From contig CAWGGS010000071.1 of the NCBI GenBank assembly GCA_963822095.1, positions 62,001-126,000 of the forward strand: 64,000 nucleotides of DNA, written 5' to 3'. A model generated the notes under the pieces. It searched no databases. It was not told the DNA's origin and saw only the letters and a program-made list of their open reading frames with translations. The DNA is from CAWGGS01 sp963822095 (GTDB lineage Bacteria; Desulfobacterota; Desulfobulbia; Desulfobulbales; Desulfocapsaceae). The translations under genes were made by a program, and so were the position numbers. Of the stretch, positions 25,872-34,383 are shown piece by piece (the first letter of the stretch is position 1; every line of letters begins with the position of its first letter).

Positions 25872-26781
25872 ATCTATGCTGTTTACCGGTAAACGGGCAA
25901 TTGAAATACAGCCCATATGCACAGAGTTGCAGGGGCGCACCGGGAGACTGATCGATCACATTGTATTTTGAGTCACCAACGATCGGGTGGCCGATAAGAT
26001 TGAGATGCCTCCGTATCTGGTGATATCTTCCGGTTCGCAGTATAATATCGATGAAACTGGTATTTTTCTCCCCGGAGAAAGACACTTGCGAGACAATCGT
26101 TATTGCCTCTTTCCCGTCGAGCGGTTGGGTTATGGTAAGGGGAATTTGATTAGAATCCATCCTGCCCTGCACCTCTGATCTATATCGTTTTTCTATCTTC
26201 CCATTTCGAAAGAGCTCTGACAGGGCTGATGCACTATGCTTGGAATGGGCCATAAGCACCAGTCCAGACGCCTCTCTATCGAGCCGGTGGACGATAAATA
26301 TTTTCTTCTTGCCTTTAAAATAAAGTTCGACCCATCTCAGAAGTGAGCAATGGTCTCCATAACGGGTCCCCTGGGTTAAAAGATATTCAGGCTTATACCA
26401 GACACTGAAATGCTTTCCTTCAAAGATCAGCTGGGGGGGAGGAGGATGGAATGCCAGGATACTCGGAACGTAATATAAATCGACTCTGTCGTTGGGTTCG
26501 AGGTGGAAAGATGCTTTGCGCATCCTTTTTTCCTTATGTCCCGGCCGTTTTAACCAAACCGCCCCTTTATTCATTGCATCTTTGATTCGGAGTTTAGAGA
26601 GTCCCGAAGAAAGAGCGAGAAAGGTACATGCCTTTGTCGGTTCTTGGATAACAAAACGGTGGTGAGATTTTGAAGGTATGCTATTTCCCAAAATTACAGA
26701 CCGGATAACGGCAGGTGGCACAGTTGCGGCAGAGTCCTCCATGACCGAGTTCGGCAAGTTGCCTGCGGCCAATTGACTCAC
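25840..26781 (-). CDS. RluA-family pseudouridine synthase
   Basis: A pseudouridine synthase of the RluA/RluC/RluD family. The catalytic aspartate is D168 in VHRLDREASGLVLMA (numbered from the furthest upstream start), and RTGRYHQIRRHL and GHPIVGDSKY are later family motifs. The frame can be read from 26781, which would overlap the MoeA-like gene by 101 nt; that is unusual and the first 25-35 residues look unlike the family, so the real start is probably nearer 26681-26720, perhaps a non-ATG codon. The RNA target (23S rRNA or tRNA) cannot be told. Confidence 0.82.
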   Translation of the reverse strand: MSQLAAGNLPNSVMEDSAATVPPAVIRSVILGNSIPSKSHHRFVIQEPTKACTFLALSSGLSKLRIKDAMNKGAVWLKRPGHKEKRMRKASFHLEPNDRVDLYYVPSILAFHPPPPQLIFEGKHFSVWYKPEYLLTQGTRYGDHCSLLRWVELYFKGKKKIFIVHRLDREASGLVLMAHSKHSASALSELFRNGKIEKRYRSEVQGRMDSNQIPLTITQPLDGKEAITIVSQVSFSGEKNTSFIDIILRTGRYHQIRRHLNLIGHPIVGDSKYNVIDQSPGAPLQLCAYGLYFNCPFTGKQHRFKLEDSDLLE

Positions 26782-27706
26782 CTGTTAGGATCCTGGGAAG
26801 AATCAGGTCGAACACGGTGATGTTATGAAACATGCCGCATGCCGGCAGCCCCAGAACAGGCACCTTGTCGATATGGGCAGAAAGAAACATGGCTCCGGGA
26901 AGAACAGGGGTGCCGTAAACAATATCCGTTGCCCCTGCCCGACGGATTCCTTCTCTTGTCAAATCGTCAGGGTCAACCGACATCCCTCCGCTGGTAATAA
27001 TAAGATCCGCTCCCCCTGCGAGACATGCTTTAATGGCTTCAGAAATATGACCTGGATCATCGGGGGCGAATCGGACCATCTGGACCTCCGACCCTAAATC
27101 CTGGAGTTTTTTCCTCAATACTGCCTCGAACTTGTCCTGTATCCTGCCATGGAAGACTTCATTTCCGGTTATGACCAGACCTGCAAAGGTCTTTCTAAGT
27201 GGTTTAACCTGGATTATTGGGAAAGCGGATTGGGCAATTGCTACAGCTTCGTCGATCATTTTTCGGTCAGCCAGAAGTGGTATTAGGCGGGTTCCTGCGA
27301 TGGGTTCTCCTTTTTTGACCATGGTGTTGGTTTGCAAAGTTGAACACATCACCTCACCCAACATGTTGAAGCGGAATAATGCCTCCTTGTCGACCTTGAG
27401 AAGACCATCAAGGTCGGCACATATTGTGACCTTCCCTTCACTCGGTTCAGATGTCGACCTGGTACCCGGACCACTGATCGATGCAGCCAAGGCCTTGGCT
27501 GCATCGTCCTCGTGGATTTGATGAGCTTCCAGTTTGATGACGTAGATATGGTCTTTGCCGAGTCTCTTAAGGTGTTCGATATCTTCCTTTTTAATAATAT
27601 GACCCTTTTTGAAGGCGACTCCCTTGAAATCACCTTGCACAATCTTTGTGATATCATGGGGAAGGATCATACCAATGGAATTTTCTACGGGAATGGTTTT
27701 CTGCAT
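26681..27706 (-). CDS. MoeA/Mog-like molybdopterin-binding protein with Cys-rich tail
   Basis: A 341-residue protein. The N-terminal two thirds resemble a MoeA-like domain (GMILPHDITKI at the start), and residues 175-320 are a MoCF/MoaB-type molybdopterin-binding fold with FAGLVITGNEVFHGRI, DLIITSGGMSVDPDDLT and LPGAMFL. It ends in an unusual cysteine cluster, CRNCATCRYPVCNFGK (CxxCxxCx4C), that could hold zinc or an iron-sulfur cluster. Likely role is in molybdenum or tungsten cofactor handling; the tail is seen in some anaerobe homologues but its function is not known to me. Confidence 0.78.
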   Translation of the reverse strand: MQKTIPVENSIGMILPHDITKIVQGDFKGVAFKKGHIIKKEDIEHLKRLGKDHIYVIKLEAHQIHEDDAAKALAASISGPGTRSTSEPSEGKVTICADLDGLLKVDKEALFRFNMLGEVMCSTLQTNTMVKKGEPIAGTRLIPLLADRKMIDEAVAIAQSAFPIIQVKPLRKTFAGLVITGNEVFHGRIQDKFEAVLRKKLQDLGSEVQMVRFAPDDPGHISEAIKACLAGGADLIITSGGMSVDPDDLTREGIRRAGATDIVYGTPVLPGAMFLSAHIDKVPVLGLPACGMFHNITVFDLILPRILTGESIGRRQLAELGHGGLCRNCATCRYPVCNFGK

Positions 27707-27793
27707 TTTGCTATCTATTTTATTAGAAAGTCTCTGTAAATCACTGGCTTTGCCAGGCTGGAGGACTATGTTTTCATATATTGTTGTGGCTGG

Positions 27794-29068
27794 CTAGAGG
27801 CTTCCGTCCACCCAGTCAAACGGGTACATATTTTTTACATCGAAGATTACCGAATTTGGTTTACAGAGATTTCCAATGTCTTCACGGGTCATTTGTTGAA
27901 ATTGTTGATGGGCAACTGCGAAGATCAAAGCATCATATTTCTCGGTTGGTTGTTCAATCATGGAAATATTATATTCCCGAGAAGCCTCCTCGTGGTTTAC
28001 CCAAGGATCGTAGATATCTGATTTGATACTGAACTCATTTAATTCGGAAATGATGTCGATTACTTTGGTGTTGCGCAGGTCCGGGCAGTTTTCTTTGAAA
28101 GAAAGTCCAAAAATAAGAATTCGGGCATGAGCAACATCGATTCCTTTTTTGACCATCAGCTTTATAACCTGTGAAGCGATATAGCTTCCCATATTATCGT
28201 TAAGACGGCGACCGGCTAGTATCATGTCCGGTTGGTATCCGACTTCTTGCGCCTTGTGGGTCAGGTAATAAGGATCCACGCCTATGCAGTGACCACCGAC
28301 CAAACCGGGACGAAAGGGAAGAAAGTTCCATTTGGTACCGGCTGCCTCAAGCACCTCTAAGGTGTTGATTCCCAGTTTGTTGAAGATCAATGAAAGCTCA
28401 TTTACCAAGGCTATATTGACATCGCGTTGTGTATTTTCAATTACCTTTGCAGCCTCTGCAACTTTTATCGAGCTTGCCCGAAAGGTTCCGGCGGAAATGA
28501 TGGTTTTGTACAGGCTATCAACAAGGTCGGCGATTTCCGGAGTAGATCCTGATGTTACCTTAATAATATTGGGTAAACGATGTTTTTTATCTCCTGGATT
28601 GATTCGCTCCGGGCTGTATCCACAGAAAAAATCGGTATTGAAACGAAGTCCCGATTCCTTTTCCAGGATGGGCACGCAGATTTCTTCAGTAGCTCCTGGA
28701 TAGACGGTAGATTCAAAAATGACGATGTTGCCTTTTGAAAGGACGTTACCTATGGTGATCGAAGCATTTTTCAACGGGTTGAAATCCGGGCGATTGGACG
28801 AGTCAATGGGAGTCGGTACCGTGACGATGTAGACATTCGCCTGTTGTAAAATGGCAAGATCTGAGGTGTAGCAAAGCTTTGTCGCGGATTTCAATTCTTG
28901 TTGTGTCGCCTCAAGGGTGGAATCGGTACCGGACATCAATTCCGAAAGTCTCCTGGGATTGATGTCAAAACCGATTGTGGGAAAAATTTTTCCGAATTCA
29001 ACGGCGAGGGGAAGCCCCACATACCCTAGTCCTATGATACCTATATGGATTTGTTCAAGTGTTATCAT
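27794..29068 (-). CDS. Nucleotide-sugar 6-dehydrogenase (UDP-HexNAc type)
   Basis: A 424-residue member of the UDP-glucose/GDP-mannose dehydrogenase family. The N-terminal NAD-binding motif is GIIGLGYVGLPLAVEFGK, and the catalytic region reads VGGHCIGVDPYYL with the active cysteine. The substitutions around TVYPGATEEICVPILE and FCGYSPERINPGDKKH are like WbpO/TviB-type enzymes that oxidise UDP-GalNAc or UDP-GlcNAc to uronic acids for surface polysaccharide. No other polysaccharide gene is adjacent; the product may feed a pathway elsewhere. Confidence 0.85.
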   Translation of the reverse strand: MITLEQIHIGIIGLGYVGLPLAVEFGKIFPTIGFDINPRRLSELMSGTDSTLEATQQELKSATKLCYTSDLAILQQANVYIVTVPTPIDSSNRPDFNPLKNASITIGNVLSKGNIVIFESTVYPGATEEICVPILEKESGLRFNTDFFCGYSPERINPGDKKHRLPNIIKVTSGSTPEIADLVDSLYKTIISAGTFRASSIKVAEAAKVIENTQRDVNIALVNELSLIFNKLGINTLEVLEAAGTKWNFLPFRPGLVGGHCIGVDPYYLTHKAQEVGYQPDMILAGRRLNDNMGSYIASQVIKLMVKKGIDVAHARILIFGLSFKENCPDLRNTKVIDIISELNEFSIKSDIYDPWVNHEEASREYNISMIEQPTEKYDALIFAVAHQQFQQMTREDIGNLCKPNSVIFDVKNMYPFDWVDGSL

Positions 29069-29150
29069 TTATTGATCTCGCAGAATGTAGAGAAGGTCAA
29101 GTTGCCAAATAACAGTGATCAGATTTTTCTATTGTAATCTGTAAAAAATG

Positions 29151-29822
29151 TCAAACACCTCTTTGGATATTGGGCCAGATAATCGGATGAAGTTGGAGCT
29201 GCAGTCTTACGGGCAACTCATCATTTAGAATGGCAGAGGCTAGATCTTCAACCGGTAAACGGTTTTTCACCGGAGAGAAAAGAACAGGGGCGCTGCCGGA
29301 TAAATCGTATTGTATGGTTAGCTCCTTTGCCCAGATGTAATCAGCAAGGCTCGAAAGCACAAATTTTATTTCAGTAGCTCCTTTACGTAAGGCAGCTCGT
29401 CGGTGAATGGTCTCAATATTTTCGTGATGCATGGCGTTTGATCCGCTGTCCGGGCATTTTATATCCATAATCACCGTTACGTCTATCGGAATAGCGGAAA
29501 TGTCTAATGATCCGTTGGTTTCTATGAGCACTTTCCTGTTATTTGTGACCAATCGATCCATGAGTGCGTACACATTCTGTTGGAGCAGTGGTTCACCACC
29601 TGTAATCTCGACCAAGGCGTTCGGATAGAGGTCAGCCTGGGCAAGGATGTCATCCACCGTCATGGCTTTTCCTGGTTCCAGGACGGCATATTGGGTATCG
29701 CAATAGGAGCAGTGCAGGTTACAACCCGACAATCTGATAAAAACACAGGGGAAACCGGCAAAGGTCGATTCCCCCTGTATGGAATAAAAAATTTCTGCTA
29801 TTTCCAAATTGCTATTTCCCAC
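29151..29822 (-). CDS. queE: 7-carboxy-7-deazaguanine synthase QueE
   Basis: A 223-residue radical SAM enzyme with the cluster cysteines C34, C38 and C41 in GCNLHCSYCDT, and the QueE landmarks FYSIQGESTFAG and VEITGGEPLLQ. QueE converts carboxytetrahydropterin to the 7-deazaguanine ring on the way to queuosine in tRNA. Its start lies inside the queD end (11-nt overlap), so the two consecutive steps are translationally coupled. Confidence 0.95.
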   Translation of the reverse strand: MGNSNLEIAEIFYSIQGESTFAGFPCVFIRLSGCNLHCSYCDTQYAVLEPGKAMTVDDILAQADLYPNALVEITGGEPLLQQNVYALMDRLVTNNRKVLIETNGSLDISAIPIDVTVIMDIKCPDSGSNAMHHENIETIHRRAALRKGATEIKFVLSSLADYIWAKELTIQYDLSGSAPVLFSPVKNRLPVEDLASAILNDELPVRLQLQLHPIIWPNIQRGV

Positions 29823-30192
29823 CGTAATACGTGAGACCGGAAAAATCGGTTTCCAGAACTGTTACACTGTAAAGACGATAGCGGTCGTTTTTGAGCTCCT
29901 TTTCAAGATTATTAAAAATAAACATGGCAATATGTTCGGAAGAAGGGTTTTTTTCACTAAAAAAAGGCAGAGTGTTCAGATCGTGATGATCGAGCTGGTC
30001 AATAATCTTTTTAACTTCCTTTTTTAGAATCTTGAAGTCTATGCCCATCCCAAGGCGGTCGAGTTCTGTTGCCCTGACTGTTACCTCGACCTTCCAGTTG
30101 TGACCATGAGGATGTTCGCAGTCACCTGGATAGTCGCGAAGATGATGGGCTCCTGCAAAATGGGTTTTTATAAAAATATCATACATATTCAT
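29812..30192 (-). CDS. queD: 6-carboxytetrahydropterin synthase QueD
   Basis: A 126-residue QueD/PTPS-family enzyme. The zinc histidines are H16/H17-region in FAGAHHLRDY and the pair in CEHPHGHNW; C26 in GDCEHPHG is the catalytic cysteine. QueD makes the substrate of QueE from dihydroneopterin triphosphate. It is the first gene of the queD-queE pair. A preQ1-type riboswitch was looked for in the leader and none could be recognised. Confidence 0.95.
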   Translation of the reverse strand: MNMYDIFIKTHFAGAHHLRDYPGDCEHPHGHNWKVEVTVRATELDRLGMGIDFKILKKEVKKIIDQLDHHDLNTLPFFSEKNPSSEHIAMFIFNNLEKELKNDRYRLYSVTVLETDFSGLTYYGGK

Positions 30193-30525
30193 TCTCCATA
30201 ATAAAATGTATCTGCTTAATAGATATATTTATTTCTTGTGTTTTTTCAAGATACATTGAAAAGTTACCAGCTGACGTGATAAGAGAAACGCTGGATTCTA
30301 TCGCAATGCTGTTGAATTTAATGCCAATAGATATTATTTACAATCTTTTATATAAACGTCTCACCAGGTCCATATTGTATTGCGTATTGCCTGTCGAAGT
30401 GATGCGCTTTCATGTTTCGTTACGGTCGGTATGCTCCAGCTATGCTGATTTATAAGATATCTGCCTGCTAACTTTGAGGGAAGCAGGCCTTGGAAATAAA
30501 AGCCATTAACAAGGAATGAACGAGA
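30193..30525. other. Divergent region between queD and the DUF1015 gene
   Basis: 333 AT-rich bases between two divergent genes. I see no coding frame, no strong hairpin and no repeat. It presumably holds the two promoters. Confidence 0.4.
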
Positions 30526-31905
30526 ATGACTATTATAGCGCCCCTGAAAGGGGTCAGATATAACCCTGAAAAAATAGAAAGAATCGATGATGTGGTGACG
30601 CCACCATACGACGTTATTACTGAAAATTCAGTGGACCATTTCATTTCCAAAACACCTTATTCGATGATCCGTCTGGATATCACTAAAAATCCGGGACCTG
30701 CAGACCGCAGCGATGAACGATATGTTGAGGCGGCATCTCTTTTTAATCAATGGCTTGATGAGGGGATACTAATCCGCGATAACCAGGAATCCCTCTATCT
30801 CTATGAGGTTGACTATCTTCATCCTCCGACCGGGGAGCGAAAAACCCGTAAAGGGTTGGTCTGTCTGGTCGGCCTGGCAGATTTTTCAGAAGGTATCGTT
30901 AAACCCCATGAACGGACATTTGATACGGTTATTGCCGATCGATTGAAATTGACTGAATATTGTAGCGCTCAATTCAGCCAGGTATTCTCACTGTTTTCCG
31001 ATAAAGAAAGTACCGTGATTGGTCTTTTGGAAAAAGGGGAGAGCAAACTGGTGGGAATAGTTAACGATGCAGATGGTTGCGTGCATCGTCTTAAGCAGAT
31101 TGTTGATCCTTCCATAATCAGGGAGGTGCAATATTTTTTCCTCGAAAGATCTTTGTATATAGCCGACGGCCACCATAGATATACCACGGCCCTTGCTTAT
31201 AGAAACCAGATGCGGAGTCGGCCAGGTGGGCTTGACGATAACAGCCCTGCCAATCATATCATGATGTATCTTTGCCCAATGGAAGACCCGGGACTCTCCG
31301 TTTTGCCGACCCATAGACTTCTGAAATTTCCCGGAAAAATAAGAGTGCAGGAATTAATTGAGCGGCTAGAGGGCGGATTTGAACTGGAAGAGATTCTGGC
31401 AGGCAGCCGGGAAGCCCAGATCAATGAAGTCCTGGGCAGAATGTCGGAGCTTGATGATCGTGACGTTGAGAAAAAGCCCACAACTTTTGGTGTCTATCAT
31501 CCTGGTGAAGATAGATGCTTTTTATTGAAGATGCGTCCGTCAGTTCTGAAAGAGCTTGGTGATAAAGAGCAATGTTTAAAAGAGCTGGACGTGGTCATCT
31601 TGTCGGATCTTATCATAGAGAAATATTTTGATCTCGATCACCGAAGATGCGAACAGGAAAATCTTGTCACCTATTTTAGTGATCCCGATGAAGCCTTGGA
31701 TACCGCTGTAAAAAACTGTGCCCAAGATGGACTGAGCATGCCTCTTTTGTTCGTGATGAATCCGACCCGGGTGGAACAGGTGAAAGATGTAGCTGACCAA
31801 CATCTTATTATGCCGCACAAATCCACCTTTTTTTATCCCAAGGTGATGACCGGCCTGCTGTTTAATAAGTTAAATGATGATGAGGTGATAAACCGTCTTG
31901 ATTGA
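30526..31905 (+). CDS. DUF1015 family protein
   Basis: A 459-residue protein of the DUF1015 family. It opens with the family signature IAPLKGVRYNPEKI and DDVVTPPYDVI, has VKPHERTF near residue 125, and the histidine-rich IADGHHRYTTALAYRNQM near residue 210. These blocks resemble a hydrolase or kinase-like active site, but no biochemical role is firmly established for the family. The stop overlaps the start of the methyltransferase gene by 8 nt, which suggests co-translation. Confidence 0.88.
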   Translation: MTIIAPLKGVRYNPEKIERIDDVVTPPYDVITENSVDHFISKTPYSMIRLDITKNPGPADRSDERYVEAASLFNQWLDEGILIRDNQESLYLYEVDYLHPPTGERKTRKGLVCLVGLADFSEGIVKPHERTFDTVIADRLKLTEYCSAQFSQVFSLFSDKESTVIGLLEKGESKLVGIVNDADGCVHRLKQIVDPSIIREVQYFFLERSLYIADGHHRYTTALAYRNQMRSRPGGLDDNSPANHIMMYLCPMEDPGLSVLPTHRLLKFPGKIRVQELIERLEGGFELEEILAGSREAQINEVLGRMSELDDRDVEKKPTTFGVYHPGEDRCFLLKMRPSVLKELGDKEQCLKELDVVILSDLIIEKYFDLDHRRCEQENLVTYFSDPDEALDTAVKNCAQDGLSMPLLFVMNPTRVEQVKDVADQHLIMPHKSTFFYPKVMTGLLFNKLNDDEVINRLD

Positions 31906-32671
31906 CCTACACTCCCTTAAAAAAGATAAAGAGGTAACTGTCGACACCCTTTTTGACGGTCGGCTGGTTTGTCTGCAGCCTCGTAATGGGTATAGGTATT
32001 CGGTTGATTCGCTCTTACTCGCTCATTTTCCACATATAGAAAATGATGATATGCTTCTTGATATTGGGTGTGGCTGCGGTATCGTGGGGCTTATTATTTT
32101 TTTCAGACACCAAGATCTTGTGAAAAAGGTTGTCGGTTTGGAGTTGCAACCTGAACTGGCAAAACTTGCCGACAGAAATGTGGTCCTGAACGGTTTTGGT
32201 GACAAATGCTCGGTCGTTGAAGGAGATTTACGGGAAATAAATACCTTTTTGGGTCCGGAATCGTTTTCCAAAGTGGTCTGTAACCCGCCATTTTATCCTA
32301 ACTCTGCCGGGAGAGAAAGCACAAATCAGCAGGCACTTATCGCTCGTCACCAGATCTGCTCCTCGACCGATCAGGTGATGTCGGCCGCGTCTTTTGCTGT
32401 AAAGAATAAGGGCTGTGTCTCTGTTGTTTTTCCTGCTGAAGGCTTGGTCGAGCTTGTATGTTCCATGAAAAAAATGAGGCTTCAGCCGAAGAGGGTGCAG
32501 ATGGTTTTCAGCTATCCAGATCAGGAAACACCTGCCAGATTGACTTTGGTCGAGGCAAGAAAGAATGGCGGTCCTGGGATCAAAGTCTTGCCGCCCTTAT
32601 ATATCTACTCAAGAAAAAACGGCGATTATTCCGACCAAATGCAGGAGATATACAGGCAATATCCAATTTAA
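31898..32671 (+). CDS. TrmN6/YfiC-like N6-adenine methyltransferase
   Basis: 257 residues. A class I SAM-dependent methyltransferase: LLDIGCGCGIVGLIIF is the SAM-binding loop and VVCNPPFYPN is the NPPF motif of N6-adenine methyltransferases. The opening RNGYRYSVDSLLLAHF is typical of TrmN6 (tRNA1-Val A37 methylation). The start is a TTG at 31898 that overlaps the previous stop. Whether the target is tRNA or another substrate cannot be read. Confidence 0.82.
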   Translation: MIDLHSLKKDKEVTVDTLFDGRLVCLQPRNGYRYSVDSLLLAHFPHIENDDMLLDIGCGCGIVGLIIFFRHQDLVKKVVGLELQPELAKLADRNVVLNGFGDKCSVVEGDLREINTFLGPESFSKVVCNPPFYPNSAGRESTNQQALIARHQICSSTDQVMSAASFAVKNKGCVSVVFPAEGLVELVCSMKKMRLQPKRVQMVFSYPDQETPARLTLVEARKNGGPGIKVLPPLYIYSRKNGDYSDQMQEIYRQYPI

Positions 32672-32716
32672 TAGAGTCGAAAATAAGAGAATCTATACCT
32701 ACTGGTCTTATACGAA

Positions 32717-34252
32717 ATGCTTGCTAAGGTAATGAGTTGTACGGTAATCGGAGTTGATGGCACGCCCATTGAAGTCGAGGTGGACATTGCTCGAGGCCTG
32801 CCTATGTTTTCCACCGTCGGTCTCCCTGATGGAGCGGTTCGTGAAAGCAAAGACCGGGTCAAGGCTGCCATAAAAAACAGCGGTTATGATTTCCCAAACA
32901 GCAGAATCACAGTCAATCTTGCCCCGGCAGATGTCAAAAAAAGCGGCTCCGGTTATGATCTTCCCATGGCTGTTGGTATTCTTGCCGCATCCGGGATCAT
33001 CAAAGAATCCGATCATGCAAAATATTGCCTGGTCGGGGAACTCTCCCTGGATGGAGGTGTTCGTCCGGTGAGCGGAATTTTGCCGATGACCCTTGCTGCC
33101 AGGGACCATGGTTTTGAGGTAATTATCGTCCCTGAGGACAATAAGATGGAGGCTGCAATTGTTGAAGGAATTTCCGTCATACCTGTTTCCTATCTCTATC
33201 AAGCGGTTGAATGCGTTGCCGGCCTGAGTGGTATGACGATGACTTTTTCAATGGACAGCAGATCTTCTCTTACCAACTCAAAGCGATTCACTGTCGACTT
33301 TGATGATGTAAAAGGACAGGAACATGTGAAGCGGGCATTGGAGATTGCCGCATCTGGAGGGCACAATATCCTTATGAAGGGTCCCCCCGGATCAGGCAAA
33401 ACGATGCTGGCAAGAAGACTTGCGACAATCTTGCCCGACCTCACTTTTGAAGAGGCCCTGGAAACGACGAAGATATACAGCATCGTAGGACTGCTGCCCG
33501 AAAACAAGGCGCTTATGACCTCCCGCCCTTTTCGTGCTCCTCACCATACCATTTCCGATGCCGGACTGATAGGCGGAGGTACAAATCCAAGACCTGGAGA
33601 GGTGTCACTTGCCCATAATGGGGTACTTTTTTTAGATGAACTTCCGGAGTTCAAACGGCATGTTCTAGAAGTATTGCGACAGCCCTTGGAGGATGGATCG
33701 GTCACCATAGCGAGGGCAAATACGTCAATCAGTTTTCCCGCCCGCTTCGTTCTGGCGGTGGCCCTGAATCCATGCCCCTGTGGTTATTTTGGGGATAAAC
33801 GCAACCAGTGTAGTTGTAGTGCATCCCAAATTAAACAGTACGAAAGCAGGTTATCGGGTCCTTTGCTTGACAGGATAGATCTTCATTTAAGCGTCCCGGC
33901 CATACCTTTTCAGGAAATGAGCAGCAGGGAAAAAGGAGAGTCGTCCCAATCCATTAGAGGGCGCGTGATTGCTGCGCGGGAAATACAGAAAGGAAGGTTT
34001 AAAAAAACCACCCGCATGTTCAATAACAGTCAGATGGGTCCTAAAGAGATTGAAACCCATTGTGTTCTTGACTCACTATCAATGAAATTGTTGGAAAAAA
34101 GCGTGGAACGACTTCGGTTGTCCGCTCGAGCCTATCATCGGATTTTGAAAATAGCCCGGACGATTGCAGATATGGATAACAGCGAACGGATAGGTCAAGC
34201 TCATATCGCCGAGGCAGTTCAATACAGACGCATGACAGCTGGAAGTCTTTGA
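32717..34252 (+). CDS. comM: ComM/YifB family AAA+ ATPase
   Basis: A 511-residue Mg-chelatase-like AAA+ protein. Residues 1-170 form the YifB Lon-like N-domain (RGLPMFSTVGLPDGAVRESK), then the Walker A MKGPPGSGKTMLARR, Walker B GVLFLDELPEF, and the C-terminal chelatase domain with the zinc-like CPCGYFGDKRNQCSC. ComM proteins promote branch migration during natural transformation; in other species the role is unclear. A 32-codon frame follows without a gap. Confidence 0.93.
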   Translation: MLAKVMSCTVIGVDGTPIEVEVDIARGLPMFSTVGLPDGAVRESKDRVKAAIKNSGYDFPNSRITVNLAPADVKKSGSGYDLPMAVGILAASGIIKESDHAKYCLVGELSLDGGVRPVSGILPMTLAARDHGFEVIIVPEDNKMEAAIVEGISVIPVSYLYQAVECVAGLSGMTMTFSMDSRSSLTNSKRFTVDFDDVKGQEHVKRALEIAASGGHNILMKGPPGSGKTMLARRLATILPDLTFEEALETTKIYSIVGLLPENKALMTSRPFRAPHHTISDAGLIGGGTNPRPGEVSLAHNGVLFLDELPEFKRHVLEVLRQPLEDGSVTIARANTSISFPARFVLAVALNPCPCGYFGDKRNQCSCSASQIKQYESRLSGPLLDRIDLHLSVPAIPFQEMSSREKGESSQSIRGRVIAAREIQKGRFKKTTRMFNNSQMGPKEIETHCVLDSLSMKLLEKSVERLRLSARAYHRILKIARTIADMDNSERIGQAHIAEAVQYRRMTAGSL

Positions 34253-34351
34253 ATGAGTACTGAACAAATACAGGATCTGAAATGCGATTACTGCTATGAG
34301 AGTCCAAAGCTTTGGCAGGGCGGACATTATTTGAGGAATTTATTACAATAG
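34253..34351 (+). CDS. Possible 32-residue CxxC microprotein
   Basis: Directly after the comM stop, an ATG (34253) opens a frame of 32 codons ending at TAG 34349-34351. The peptide contains KCDYCYESPKLW, a CxxC motif that could bind a metal. There is no gap to comM, so translation could couple. The short length and lack of a recognisable family make this tentative; it could equally be untranslated spacer before the next gene. Confidence 0.3.
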   Translation: MSTEQIQDLKCDYCYESPKLWQGGHYLRNLLQ

Positions 34352-34383
34352 CTGATGGAAATATTTAAAACTCGGAGTGTTAA

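Noticed and set aside
30193..30525. PreQ1 riboswitch before queD
   Set aside because: I could not recognise the short hairpin and A-rich tail of a preQ1 aptamer in this leader.
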